Positions 25,784 through 33,159 of a stretch of 64,000 nucleotides of DNA are shown in pieces (within the stretch, counting starts at the first letter, position 1; each line of letters starts with the position of its first letter). This DNA is from Klebsiella planticola ATCC 33531 (lineage in GTDB: Bacteria > Pseudomonadota > Gammaproteobacteria > Enterobacterales > Enterobacteriaceae): positions 55,721-119,720 of the forward strand of contig NZ_JMPP01000021.1 in assembly GCF_000735435.1 (NCBI RefSeq). Reading direction: 5' to 3'. A program made the translations under genes and the position numbers. Below the pieces are notes generated by a model. The model was not told the DNA's origin, did no database searches, and was given only the letters and a program-made list of their open reading frames with translations.

Positions 25784-28126
25784 TTAAGTCGCGGTGGGTT
25801 CGTCGCACTTCGGCAGCCAGTCGCCGTAGCTTTCCTCTTTCAGCGACAGGTTAGTTTGTATCCCCTGCTTTGTGTGCCGCTTCTCATAATTCATCCCGTA
25901 CTCTTTCAGCATCATGGGCAGTCCCAGTCCGAACATTTTCAGGCTGAGCACATTCCTGTACCCGTTGGCCTCCATATAGGCCAGATACGCGTGATAGAGA
26001 TATTTACGGTAATTACGCGGGATGATACTGGCATTACCCATGAACATCCCGTTGGAATGCGGCAGCGCCTCCAGATAGCCGCAAAAATCAAACGTCGGGT
26101 CAGCGTCGCGCTTGATGCTGAGCGCCTCGTCGGAGTTCTGCTGCGACTGGAGCAGGGCGCGGGCGCTCATCGGGTCGCTGAACTGCTGCATCAACTGGCG
26201 CACAATCACGGCCAGCTCGCGGGCGATTTTATCCCTGAGCTGCGGGTCGCGCTCCTCCGGGGCTATCTGCTCCGGGAAGTGGATAATCACCCGTCGGCGC
26301 GACACGCCGCCGCTGCGGTCGGTGAAGCGCATCGGGTTATTGTTCACGGCCAGAATGACTGCCGGAATATGCGTCGAGTACGGGTTCTGGTATTTCGGGT
26401 CGACTGACACCGCATCGCCGCCGGTGATGGCCTTGAGCCCCGCACCGTCACCGCTCCATTTCTCCTGGTCAGGCAGACGAATGAGCGAGAAGCCAATCAG
26501 AGAGGCGCGCTTGCGCGGGTCTTCCAGCGTGTCGATATCCGCCGACGTGGCGTTATCCTCTCCGGCCAGCATCGTGGCGATTTCAGCCAGGATACTTTTC
26601 CCGCTGCCGCCGGGGCCGGTGACTTCGAGAAAGAGCTGCCAGTCGTAGCGGTTCGCCAGCACCATAAACAGCGCAGCCAGAATCACGTCGCGTTTTGTCG
26701 GGTTGTGGCTGGCCGCCCGGTCGAGCCAGCGCCAGAAGTTAGGCGCATGGGTTTCCAGCGTTTCCCCTTCTACCGGCGGGGTGAAATCCACGTCGCACAG
26801 GGTGCGCAGCCAGTGTGATTTGCTGTGCGGGCTGAACAGACCGCTCTGGGTGTCGAGTACCCCGTTGCGAAAACCAATCAGACGGCGCGCCGGTGCATCC
26901 TGCTGCGGAATAATCAGTTTCAGGGTCTCCACCACCGAAGCAATTCTTCCCGATGAGAACGGGGCGCGCAGGCGCTGGAACAGTCCGGCCACATCGCGGG
27001 CAAAATCAGACGGCGTTATCACCTTCCAGATGCCACTTTCATAGCGGGACAGAAGCTGGCCGTTGGCATCCACGGCCAGCGCTTCGCCGTAGTGCTCATG
27101 CACCCGCATCGCCTTATCACTGGCGCTCATGGCGGTAAATTCCGCCTCGCTCATGGTGTCGAAGGGGCTTTGTGCCGCTGGCCGGATGGCGGCATAAATG
27201 GCTTTCCGTGTGGCGTCCTCCCCCTTCAGCATCATCGCATCATTCCAGTCACCGAACACCGGCGGCAGGGCGACAACGCCCTCACAAGCTGCTGCGGCCG
27301 CAGCGGCTTTAGTCTGGCCGGTGCCGTTCAGGTCACGGTCAGCGGCGAGGATAATCTGACAGGCCGGGTGCTTGCTGCGGGCCAGGCTCGCCAGAGAAAG
27401 GAGGTTCACGGAGGACAGCGCCACCATGACGGTTTCTCCGGTCAGGTGATGCACGGTAAGCGCGGTCGCATAACCCTCCGCTATCCACAGGCGTTTCCCG
27501 GCCTGTTTCTGCCCGTCGATGAGATGGCATGCCCCTTTGACCTGCCCGCCCTTCAGGGTGCGTTTAAGACCCTCAGCATTAATAAGCTGGAGGTTAACCA
27601 GCGCGCCGGTCTCGTCATACAGCGGTACAACTAAATCACCGGCGCGGTAAGCCACGCCGCCGGTTTTGTGCGACGTGGTCAGCGTCAGACATTCCAGAGC
27701 GGGAAAGCCCTTGCGGGTCAGGTAGGCGTTGCCGGTGGCCGGGCGGGTTTTCTCCAGCAGTCTGACGGCCAGCGCGGCCGCCGCCTTGCGGTCGGCCTCC
27801 GTTCCGGCGTCTGCGGCTGCCACCACCTCCGGGGCCACCGGCGGCAGGTGGCCGGTGACGGCGTTCACCTTCCGGGCGGCCTCAGGTGCCGATATGCCGA
27901 ACACCTTCTCAACCAGTTTCAGGCCGTCACCGGCGCCGCACCGGTTGCAGTACCATGTGCCGCGCCCTTCCTGGTCATCAAAGCGAAAGCGGTCGCTACG
28001 GGCATCACCGCCACAAATCGGGCACGCCTGAGGCCGGTTTTTTATCACTTTCATGCCCAGCGCCGGGAGAATGCGCGGCCAGTGGCCGCACGCCTGTTTT
28101 ACGGTGTCCGTTACGTTCATTTTCAT
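25784..28126 (-). CDS. P4-type alpha replication protein (primase-helicase-origin binding)
   Basis: 780 residues, close to P4 alpha (777). N-terminal zinc finger (CPICGG... CNRCGAGDGLK, residues 35-67), Toprim-like primase motif EGYAT (217-221), helicase Walker A GPGGSGKS (504-511) and a C-terminal origin-binding region. It primes, unwinds and initiates satellite replication from ori1 and crr. Sequence is strikingly like P4 alpha over its whole length. Last gene of the kil-epsilon-cnr-alpha operon. Confidence 0.95.
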   Translation of the reverse strand: MKMNVTDTVKQACGHWPRILPALGMKVIKNRPQACPICGGDARSDRFRFDDQEGRGTWYCNRCGAGDGLKLVEKVFGISAPEAARKVNAVTGHLPPVAPEVVAAADAGTEADRKAAAALAVRLLEKTRPATGNAYLTRKGFPALECLTLTTSHKTGGVAYRAGDLVVPLYDETGALVNLQLINAEGLKRTLKGGQVKGACHLIDGQKQAGKRLWIAEGYATALTVHHLTGETVMVALSSVNLLSLASLARSKHPACQIILAADRDLNGTGQTKAAAAAAACEGVVALPPVFGDWNDAMMLKGEDATRKAIYAAIRPAAQSPFDTMSEAEFTAMSASDKAMRVHEHYGEALAVDANGQLLSRYESGIWKVITPSDFARDVAGLFQRLRAPFSSGRIASVVETLKLIIPQQDAPARRLIGFRNGVLDTQSGLFSPHSKSHWLRTLCDVDFTPPVEGETLETHAPNFWRWLDRAASHNPTKRDVILAALFMVLANRYDWQLFLEVTGPGGSGKSILAEIATMLAGEDNATSADIDTLEDPRKRASLIGFSLIRLPDQEKWSGDGAGLKAITGGDAVSVDPKYQNPYSTHIPAVILAVNNNPMRFTDRSGGVSRRRVIIHFPEQIAPEERDPQLRDKIARELAVIVRQLMQQFSDPMSARALLQSQQNSDEALSIKRDADPTFDFCGYLEALPHSNGMFMGNASIIPRNYRKYLYHAYLAYMEANGYRNVLSLKMFGLGLPMMLKEYGMNYEKRHTKQGIQTNLSLKEESYGDWLPKCDEPTAT

Positions 28127-28139
28127 GGTTTTTTCTCCC

Positions 28140-28460
28140 TCAGTGCAGTACAGGCGATGTCAGATGGCGGGCGCAGAGCTCATCCATCACGGCGAGCCCG
28201 AGGAAGGACAGCGACGGGGCGGCTTTCAGCGGCCCGGCCTCCATCAAATCTTCCAGCAGCGCACAGGCAATCAGACGGCCTTTTACCTCGCCGTGCTGGC
28301 GCAGGTAGAAGCCCTCCAGCTCGGCGGCGATGGCACTTTCCAGCGCATCGAGGGTGAGGTGAGGATAGCGGTGCTGGCGTTCGCACAGGGTCAGCCAGGC
28401 ACAGGCCACGGCGCGGCGATACAGGGCGGCACGCAATACAGGCGGCAGAGGCGTTTTCAT
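28140..28460 (-). CDS. Cnr-like copy-number regulator (P4 orf106 / DUF5375 type)
   Basis: 106 residues, mostly alpha-helical, with no membrane segment. Length and position just upstream of alpha match P4 orf106, which encodes Cnr, a negative regulator of alpha-dependent replication. The start overlaps the preceding gene by 4 bases (ATGA), and the stop lies 13 bases before alpha. The name rests on position, length and family resemblance, so moderate confidence. Confidence 0.65.
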   Translation of the reverse strand: MKTPLPPVLRAALYRRAVACAWLTLCERQHRYPHLTLDALESAIAAELEGFYLRQHGEVKGRLIACALLEDLMEAGPLKAAPSLSFLGLAVMDELCARHLTSPVLH

Positions 28461-28684
28461 ACGTTGCCCTCCCCGGTGAACCAGCGGTGGTTGCAGCGCT
28501 CGACCACGCCGTCGAGCTGGGCGGTCATGAGGTAAATCACGGAGGTGAGCTGTAACTGCTGGGCCGGGTCACGACGCAGGGAAGTACAGTCCTGCACCTG
28601 CATCAGCTCGCCGACGAACTGGCCGACGTTGCGCAGGTGCTCAAGGCATTCGAGGTCTTTGACGGTGATGGCGGGCTGTTTCAT
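28457..28684 (-). CDS. Small P4-like protein, probable epsilon-type derepression protein
   Basis: 75 residues, helical, with no recognisable motif. It lies between kil and the cnr-like gene, with 4-base ATGA overlaps on both sides, so it is surely translated with them. In P4-like satellites this slot holds the derepression protein (epsilon) that inactivates the helper prophage repressor. The assignment is positional and not proven by sequence. Confidence 0.55.
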   Translation of the reverse strand: MKQPAITVKDLECLEHLRNVGQFVGELMQVQDCTSLRRDPAQQLQLTSVIYLMTAQLDGVVERCNHRWFTGEGNV

Positions 28685-28875
28685 GCGCGCACCTCCGCCA
28701 CCGGCAGACGACCGGCAAACGAGAGGACGTAATCGCGAACGAGGGAAAGGCGTGCGGCGTGTTCATCCCCGGCCACGGCGCGGAGCATACAGATACGGGG
28801 CTGACGGTCTGCACGACGAACGGCGGCAAACACAAAGACAAACTGCGGGTGTGACGGGGTGAGGGTCGTAGCCAT
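28681..28875 (-). CDS. Kil/Icd-like host cell-division inhibitor
   Basis: 64 residues, about the length of P4 Kil (65). It starts [12 protein letters not shown] and ends [11 protein letters not shown]. The ATG at 28873-28875 has a strong GGAGGT seven bases upstream. The same frame stays open to 29232 and is often annotated as an Ash/Icd-like protein, but that extension runs through the immunity-RNA region, so I prefer the short form. P4 Kil blocks host division when expressed. Confidence 0.65.
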   Translation of the reverse strand: MATTLTPSHPQFVFVFAAVRRADRQPRICMLRAVAGDEHAARLSLVRDYVLSFAGRLPVAEVRA

Positions 28876-28929
28876 AGCGGCAACCTCCAATAAGTAGCGG
28901 TTATCACTACCACCAGAGCTGCAAATCTC

Positions 28930-29020
28930 ATGGGTGGTAGCCCGGACGGGGTTTGCAGTACCGGCCTTATTGGAAACCGGCCAGCCCGAAGGCTGCCCCA
29001 CCCGGACCACCATTATCTGA
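28930..29020 (-). ncRNA. P4-type CI immunity RNA region
   Basis: On the minus strand, the leader upstream of kil contains GGGCAGCC-TTCG-GGCTGGCC and CCGGTTTCC-AATAA-GGCCGG hairpins. The same stretch is strongly conserved among P4-like elements. In P4 the short CI RNA processed from this leader binds the nascent early transcript and forces premature termination, which is prophage immunity. Exact RNA ends cannot be read; the coordinates are approximate. Confidence 0.5.
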
Positions 29021-29077
29021 CACGAGCCACGGTGAAAACACCACAGCCCGAAAAATAGGTGTGTCTGAGCAACGACA

Positions 29078-29102
29078 TAAAAAAACACGCATGGCGCGTG
29101 TT
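29078..29102 (-). terminator. Terminator in the satellite early leader
   Basis: On the minus strand an ACACGC / GCGTGT stem is followed by seven T. It lies between vis and the CI region. It could end vis transcription or take part in the immunity system, which in P4 works by terminating early transcripts. Confidence 0.5.
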
Positions 29103-29228
29103 GTGTCGCCAATAAGTTACACGGGCTGCAAATCCCGGCTGCCGATTTTGCGACAGCGAGAAAACTATACCTGGAAACGGCGAAGGGAAGCAAGCCAGAA
29201 AAAGGGGCTTTTTGCGGAACGGGCATCA

Positions 29229-29495
29229 TCATGCGTCATAGCCCCGGTTGCGTTCGGCGATACGGTCAGCCATCCACCCGGTGATTTCCGACTGCGCCCA
29301 CGCCACGTTTTTTCCGCCAAGCGAGATTTGTTTCGGGAAAGCCTCCCGGCTGATGAGATCGTAAATCGTGGAGCGGGACAGCCCGCACAGATGCATCACT
29401 TCGGGCAGGCGAATAAAGCGCTCCTGAACGGTGTCAGAGACCGGCATCAGCGGCGCGGCAGGGGCAGAAGACGGGGAAGAAAAAGCGGTGTGCAT
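29229..29495 (-). CDS. Vis/AlpA-family excisionase-regulator
   Basis: 88 residues, exactly the length of P4 Vis (orf88). MerR/AlpA-type [25 protein letters not shown], then [24 protein letters not shown]4 Vis binds near att to direct excision and represses the late promoters. The stop lies upstream of the CI leader, as in P4. The first 20 residues are low-complexity, so an internal Met start is possible. Confidence 0.85.
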   Translation of the reverse strand: MHTAFSSPSSAPAAPLMPVSDTVQERFIRLPEVMHLCGLSRSTIYDLISREAFPKQISLGGKNVAWAQSEITGWMADRIAERNRGYDA

Positions 29496-29773
29496 CGGGC
29501 TACCTCATAAAGTCCATACAGTGCCGGTCGTGTCCGTCCGGCCTCGGGTAGCTCTCTATTTTGTGCATATTTTCTCTGAGGGCAACAAGTCATTTTGCAG
29601 CGAAATACCACACAACAAACTGTTAACAAGCAAATGGCAAACAGTGGCAATCCCTGACAATCGTTGGCAATCCCTGATAATTCTTTGGCAAAACGATGAT
29701 TACTTTTATCTATATAAATTTATTTTTTAATCGCTAAAAAATCTAAGAAAGCAGAGCATCGTAAAAACAGAAA

Positions 29774-29879
29774 GGTGAACAGTGGTGAACAGTGGGTGAA
29801 CAGTCAACACCTCAACTGTTCACCCCTTATCTTACTGTATTACTTATATTTTTTCTTATGGTGAACAGTGGTGAACAGT
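29774..29879. other. ori1-like origin: six GGTGAACAGT iterons
   Basis: Exact GGTGAACAGT copies start at 29774, 29784, 29795, 29860 and 29870, with one inverted copy at 29815-29824, around an AT-rich centre. The same decamer occurs in crr at 25436-25739. In P4, alpha binds such iterons at ori1 and crr about 4 kb apart, the spacing seen here. Confidence 0.85.
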
Positions 29880-29954
29880 TATATGTAAAAAAACAAACAG
29901 TGAGTATGCTTTTCCTGAGACCTTTCTCTGGCAAGCCGGGTTTTGACGTCCTGT

Positions 29955-29974
29955 TTGTGCCAGAACTGCCACAA
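29955..29974 (+). promoter_or_regulatory. Ogr/Delta activator site of the sid promoter
   Basis: TTGT-N12-ACAA is a perfect match to the dyad that P2 Ogr and P4 Delta recognise about 55 bases upstream of late start points. It lies 72 bases before the sid start codon. This predicts helper-dependent activation of sid-delta-psu, with positive feedback from the delta product. Confidence 0.7.
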
Positions 29975-30045
29975 CCGCAACAGGTCGTGTTGTTGTGTGT
30001 GCCCCGGCAGAATCACCTCAAGTTGAAACCACGAGGAAACCTGCC

Positions 30046-30783
30046 ATGACCGACACCACCTTTATCCCTGATTACCTGAAACCGGCGCTGGAGCGACTGG
30101 CCGCAGCCAGAGAAGCCCATCTTGAACAGGCCCGCCGGATGGAGGACACCCTGACGGCCATTACCCGCGCGGAGGAGCAGAAAGCGGCGCTGGAGCAGGA
30201 CAACGGCAGCGATACCCGCACATGGCGCGCCGCTTTCCGTGCCGGGGGTGCCATGCTGACCGATGAGCTGAAAAGCGGCCATATCGAGCGAGTGGCCCGC
30301 CGGGAGCTGGCGCAGGAATGCCACAACCTGACCGACGTGCTGGCCTTTGAACGTGACCAGCTGAAAGCCACCTGCAACAGCACCGCGCGGGCATTCCGCC
30401 AGGCGCATCATGCTGTGCTGAGTAAATACGCTGAGGAAGAGCTTAACCGCGCGCTGAACGACACCCTCGGGCCACTGGTCCGGGCGATGGTGCTGAAAGC
30501 GGATGTGATGGCAAACCCGCTCGCCAACACCATCGGCCATCAGGGCTACATCGAGCCGGAGAAAGAGGTCATGCATCAGGTGGTGACCTTCCTGACCAGG
30601 AAAGTGAGCGACTTCTCCGTCACGCCAGCGGATGAGCCGGTGCTCTCCCTGACCGGCTTCCCGGCCGTCACCCTCCCGCACATGGACCACGACGCCGCCA
30701 GCACGCCCGGCGAGCGCAAGGTCTGGCAGGAGAAAATCCGTCAGCGCGAGGCTGATCTGAAAGCGCGGGGGCTGCTGCCATGA
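30046..30783 (+). CDS. sid: Sid, capsid size-determination protein
   Basis: 245 residues, close to P4 Sid (244). Helical throughout, with the conserved HIERVARREL, ANPLANTIGHQGYI and ATLPHMDYxxA-like (VTLPHMDHDAA) segments. Sid forms an external scaffold that forces helper capsid protein into the small T=4 shell that fits the satellite genome. GAGGAAAC precedes the ATG. First gene of the late operon. Confidence 0.9.
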   Translation: MTDTTFIPDYLKPALERLAAAREAHLEQARRMEDTLTAITRAEEQKAALEQDNGSDTRTWRAAFRAGGAMLTDELKSGHIERVARRELAQECHNLTDVLAFERDQLKATCNSTARAFRQAHHAVLSKYAEEELNRALNDTLGPLVRAMVLKADVMANPLANTIGHQGYIEPEKEVMHQVVTFLTRKVSDFSVTPADEPVLSLTGFPAVTLPHMDHDAASTPGERKVWQEKIRQREADLKARGLLP

Positions 30784-31025
30784 TGCACTGTCCGTTCTGC
30801 AAAAAGTCGGCGCATGCCCGCACCTCCCGCTATCTGTCGGAGAACGTCAAACAGCGCTATCACCAGTGCACCAATATTGAGTGCTCGGCGACGTTCCGCA
30901 CCACTGAAGCCATCGACGAGGTTATCCGGCCCCCGGCGGAGAAGACGCCGCCTGTCGCGGAGCCGGTCACACCCCCGGCACCCCGCAAGATGCAGGGCTG
31001 CTACAGCTCGCCATACCGTCATTAA
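30780..31025 (+). CDS. Delta, Ogr-family zinc-finger late activator (single domain)
   Basis: 81 residues. One Ogr domain with a Cys4 zinc site (CPFCKKSAHARTSR... CTNIEC) followed by a proline-rich tail. It activates late promoters of satellite and helper through the TTGT-N12-ACAA site. P4 Delta is about twice this length with two fused Ogr domains; a single-domain form of about 81 residues is known from phiR73. Overlaps sid by 4 bases (ATGA). Confidence 0.9.
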   Translation: MMHCPFCKKSAHARTSRYLSENVKQRYHQCTNIECSATFRTTEAIDEVIRPPAEKTPPVAEPVTPPAPRKMQGCYSSPYRH

Positions 31026-31042
31026 TCAGGGGAGAACTGACC

Positions 31043-31609
31043 ATGACCACCCTTACGCTACAGCAAGCCTTTGAAGCCTGTCAGAAGAACGAAACCGCCT
31101 GGCTGAACCGTAAAGCCGAACTGGCGGCCGCAGAGCAGGAATATCAGGAACAGGTGCTGGCCGGGGATGACCGTATACCGGGCAGAATGCAGACACTGCG
31201 CGACATTATCGATGTCAAAAAATGGGAGATAAATCAGGCCGCCGGGCGCTATATCCGCGCCCATGAAGCGGTACAGCGCATCAGTATCCGCAACCGGCTG
31301 AATGACTTTATGCAGGCGCACGGTTCTGAACTGGCCGCCACGCTTGCCCCGGAGCTGATGGGACTCAGCCAGCAGCCCGCACTCCTGACCGGCCATGCGC
31401 TCGACCGTTCGGCGCATTACCTGCGCGAAGCGCTGTCCGTGTGGCTGAGTACCGGTGAAGAAATTAATTATTCGGCAGAAGACAGCGATATTTTAACGGC
31501 CATCGGATTCAGGCCTGACGCGGCTTCGCGGGTGGATAATCAGGAAAAATACACCCCCGCACAGAGCCTGATTTATGCCCGCCGGCGCACGGAACTGGCC
31601 GGCAGGTAG
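31043..31609 (+). CDS. psu: Psu, polarity suppression / capsid decoration protein
   Basis: 188 residues, near P4 Psu (190), with conserved QQAFEACQKNETAWLNRK, NQAAGRYIRAHEAVQ and INYSAEDSDILTAIGFRPD segments. Psu is a knotted dimer that blocks Rho-dependent termination and also decorates the small capsid. GGGGAG lies upstream of the start. Last gene of the sid-delta-psu operon. Confidence 0.92.
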   Translation: MTTLTLQQAFEACQKNETAWLNRKAELAAAEQEYQEQVLAGDDRIPGRMQTLRDIIDVKKWEINQAAGRYIRAHEAVQRISIRNRLNDFMQAHGSELAATLAPELMGLSQQPALLTGHALDRSAHYLREALSVWLSTGEEINYSAEDSDILTAIGFRPDAASRVDNQEKYTPAQSLIYARRRTELAGR

Positions 31610-31752
31610 CCCCGCAAGAAATCCCCGAAAATACCGCTATTTTTCCCGAATTAAGCCATGCATCCACAGGGTGCATGGTTTTGCATGCGCTTTCCCGTCC
31701 CGTCACTCCCTTCGCAACCCTGTCCCGGCGCGGCCTGAGCCTGCCCATGCTC

Positions 31753-31807
31753 CTGCATGAAAACCGACCCACGAAGCGGGCAGGCGAGGCGGGGAAAGCA
31801 CTGCGCG
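31753..31807. other. cos site of the P2/P4 type
   Basis: Bases 31783-31801 read GGCGAGGCGGGGAAAGCAC, the 19-base cohesive-end sequence I remember for P2 and P4. It is preceded by a conserved TGCATGAAAACCGAC block. Helper terminase would cut here for packaging. Its place right after psu matches P4. Confidence 0.8.
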
Positions 31808-32069
31808 CCAGCGGTAAAGTATTTATTTAATGATATTTAATTTCGCGGCCTGAGCGCGTCGCTGCGCTGCGCGGGTTCGCGGGAGTGTTGGTGGGTGGTG
31901 CGGTGCTGTTCGGGGGCGTGGTGAGCTTCTGAGGCAGCCAGTCGAGGGGTAAGAAAAAACCATCCAGACACAGCGGAAATCAGTCATTTCGGCGTTCATT
32001 GTATCGCTTCTAGAGGTTCTATATCCCTGGCGTATTCAGGTCTGTGGCAGTCTGAGTCTCGCGATGCAT

Positions 32070-32124
32070 CTGCATGAAAACCGACTCACGAAGCGGACAG
32101 GAGGAGCGGGGAAAGCATTGAGCG
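32070..32124. repeat. Degenerate second cos-like copy
   Basis: 55 bases match the cos block at 31753-31807 at about 48 positions by eye, in the same orientation, 317 bases downstream. Changes fall within the cohesive-end core (AGGAGC instead of CGAGGC), so it may no longer be cut. It lies at the junction to the AT-rich cargo. Confidence 0.7.
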
Positions 32125-32430
32125 TACAGAAAGAAATTAAAATCTACGTATCAGGTTTCTGAATGTTGGATCACTAAAACATTGAAAATGTCTTCATGGA
32201 TTCTCATTGGCCATAAATTTAATATAAGGATAGGAAGGTTTCTAACTATAGGGCTTCATGGTATAAAAAATTATATAACAAAAAGTTATTCTTGCGCGCA
32301 TTTATATACCAATTGAAAATATGCTTGGTACCTAAAAAATTAGCGAAAGTAGTTGACCTAAATTGTAATGTGAGATTATTTATCTAATTGAAAATTCTAC
32401 TGGCACATCTAGACTATTAGAGGACAGAGC

Positions 32431-33159
32431 ATGAGCCTACCGCAGACACTTATAGATAAAATAAAAAGAGGAAGAGTTGTTCTATTTCTAGGTTCCGGTG
32501 CTTTAATTGGCGCGAAACTAAAAAAATATGATGTGCCTAAAGGGAATGATTTAGGAATATATATATCTGATAGATTCCTTAACGGTGATTATAAATATGA
32601 ATCTTTGACTCAAATTGCTGATTTGGCAATATCAGAGCATGGAATAATAGATGTGCAAGAGTTTATTAGGGAGATATTTGAGGACCTTGAAGTTAACGAT
32701 TTTCATAAAATAATTCCCGATTTCCAATGGAAAGCTATTTTTTCAACTAATTATGATAGGATGATAGAGTTTTGTTACGAAACTAAAAAGACAAATCAAA
32801 CTCTTTCTATACATTTATCTAATAATGATGGCTTTAATGAGGGTGAGAAGACAACTGATATACTTAATTTTATAAAATTGCATGGGTGCATAACCAGAAC
32901 CAGAGACCCAGAGTTGCCACTCATTTTGACTGTTGAACAATTCAATGATTACGAAAAAAATAGAAATTTATTGTTTAAATACTTATATGAGTTGGCTATA
33001 GAATATAGCATTGTATTTGTTGGGCATAGTTTACAGGATGCAAATATAAGACATATAATATCAATGGTTAATAATAATGTACCCCAAGGACAAAGGCATT
33101 ATTTATTGAAGCCAGGTATAAAAGATCCCGAAATTAATTTATGGGCTTCAAAAAAATAA
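32431..33159 (+). CDS. SIR2-family NAD-binding domain protein (N-terminal frame of a SIR2-STAND locus)
   Basis: 242 residues in this frame. Visible SIR2 features: the glycine-rich NAD loop VLFLGSGAL (residues 17-25), STNYD with N107, KLHG with H151, and FVGHSLQDANI (residues 196-206). The Asn and His pair matches the catalytic residues of defence NADases such as ThsA and DSR2. AGGA six bases upstream gives a good ribosome site. The frame ends at a UAA directly after an A7 tract, just where the fold would need its last strands and helix, which appear in the next frame. Very AT-rich compared with the satellite core. Confidence 0.85.
   Translation: MSLPQTLIDKIKRGRVVLFLGSGALIGAKLKKYDVPKGNDLGIYISDRFLNGDYKYESLTQIADLAISEHGIIDVQEFIREIFEDLEVNDFHKIIPDFQWKAIFSTNYDRMIEFCYETKKTNQTLSIHLSNNDGFNEGEKTTDILNFIKLHGCITRTRDPELPLILTVEQFNDYEKNRNLLFKYLYELAIEYSIVFVGHSLQDANIRHIISMVNNNVPQGQRHYLLKPGIKDPEINLWASKK

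Larger units (their letters stand above)
29496..30045. other. Gene-free regulatory interval between vis and sid
   Basis: About 550 bases hold the divergent late promoters, a TGGCAATCCCTGA direct repeat at 29645 and 29665 (20-base period), the six-iteron ori1 and the delta-type activator site. Short open frames across it are AT-rich or span iterons and are not convincing genes. Confidence 0.6.
31610..32430. other. Gene-free interval holding the cos region and the edge of the cargo
   Basis: About 820 bases between psu and the SIR2 gene. The first half is GC-rich and carries cos plus a degenerate second copy; from about 32130 it becomes very AT-rich and matches the composition of the cargo. No convincing gene is visible; the short frames here lack ribosome sites. 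Confidence 0.6.

Noticed and set aside
28876..29232. N-terminal extension of the kil frame (Ash-like protein)
   Set aside because: It lacks a good ribosome site and lies over the conserved immunity-RNA leader, whereas the start at 28875 has GGAGGT at ideal spacing.
29792..30049. 85-codon plus-strand frame starting inside ori1
   Set aside because: It spans the iterons and the delta site, has no ribosome site and no recognisable protein features.
31509..31772. Short frames on both strands over the psu end and cos
   Set aside because: They overlap psu or the cos block, lack ribosome sites and resemble no protein family.
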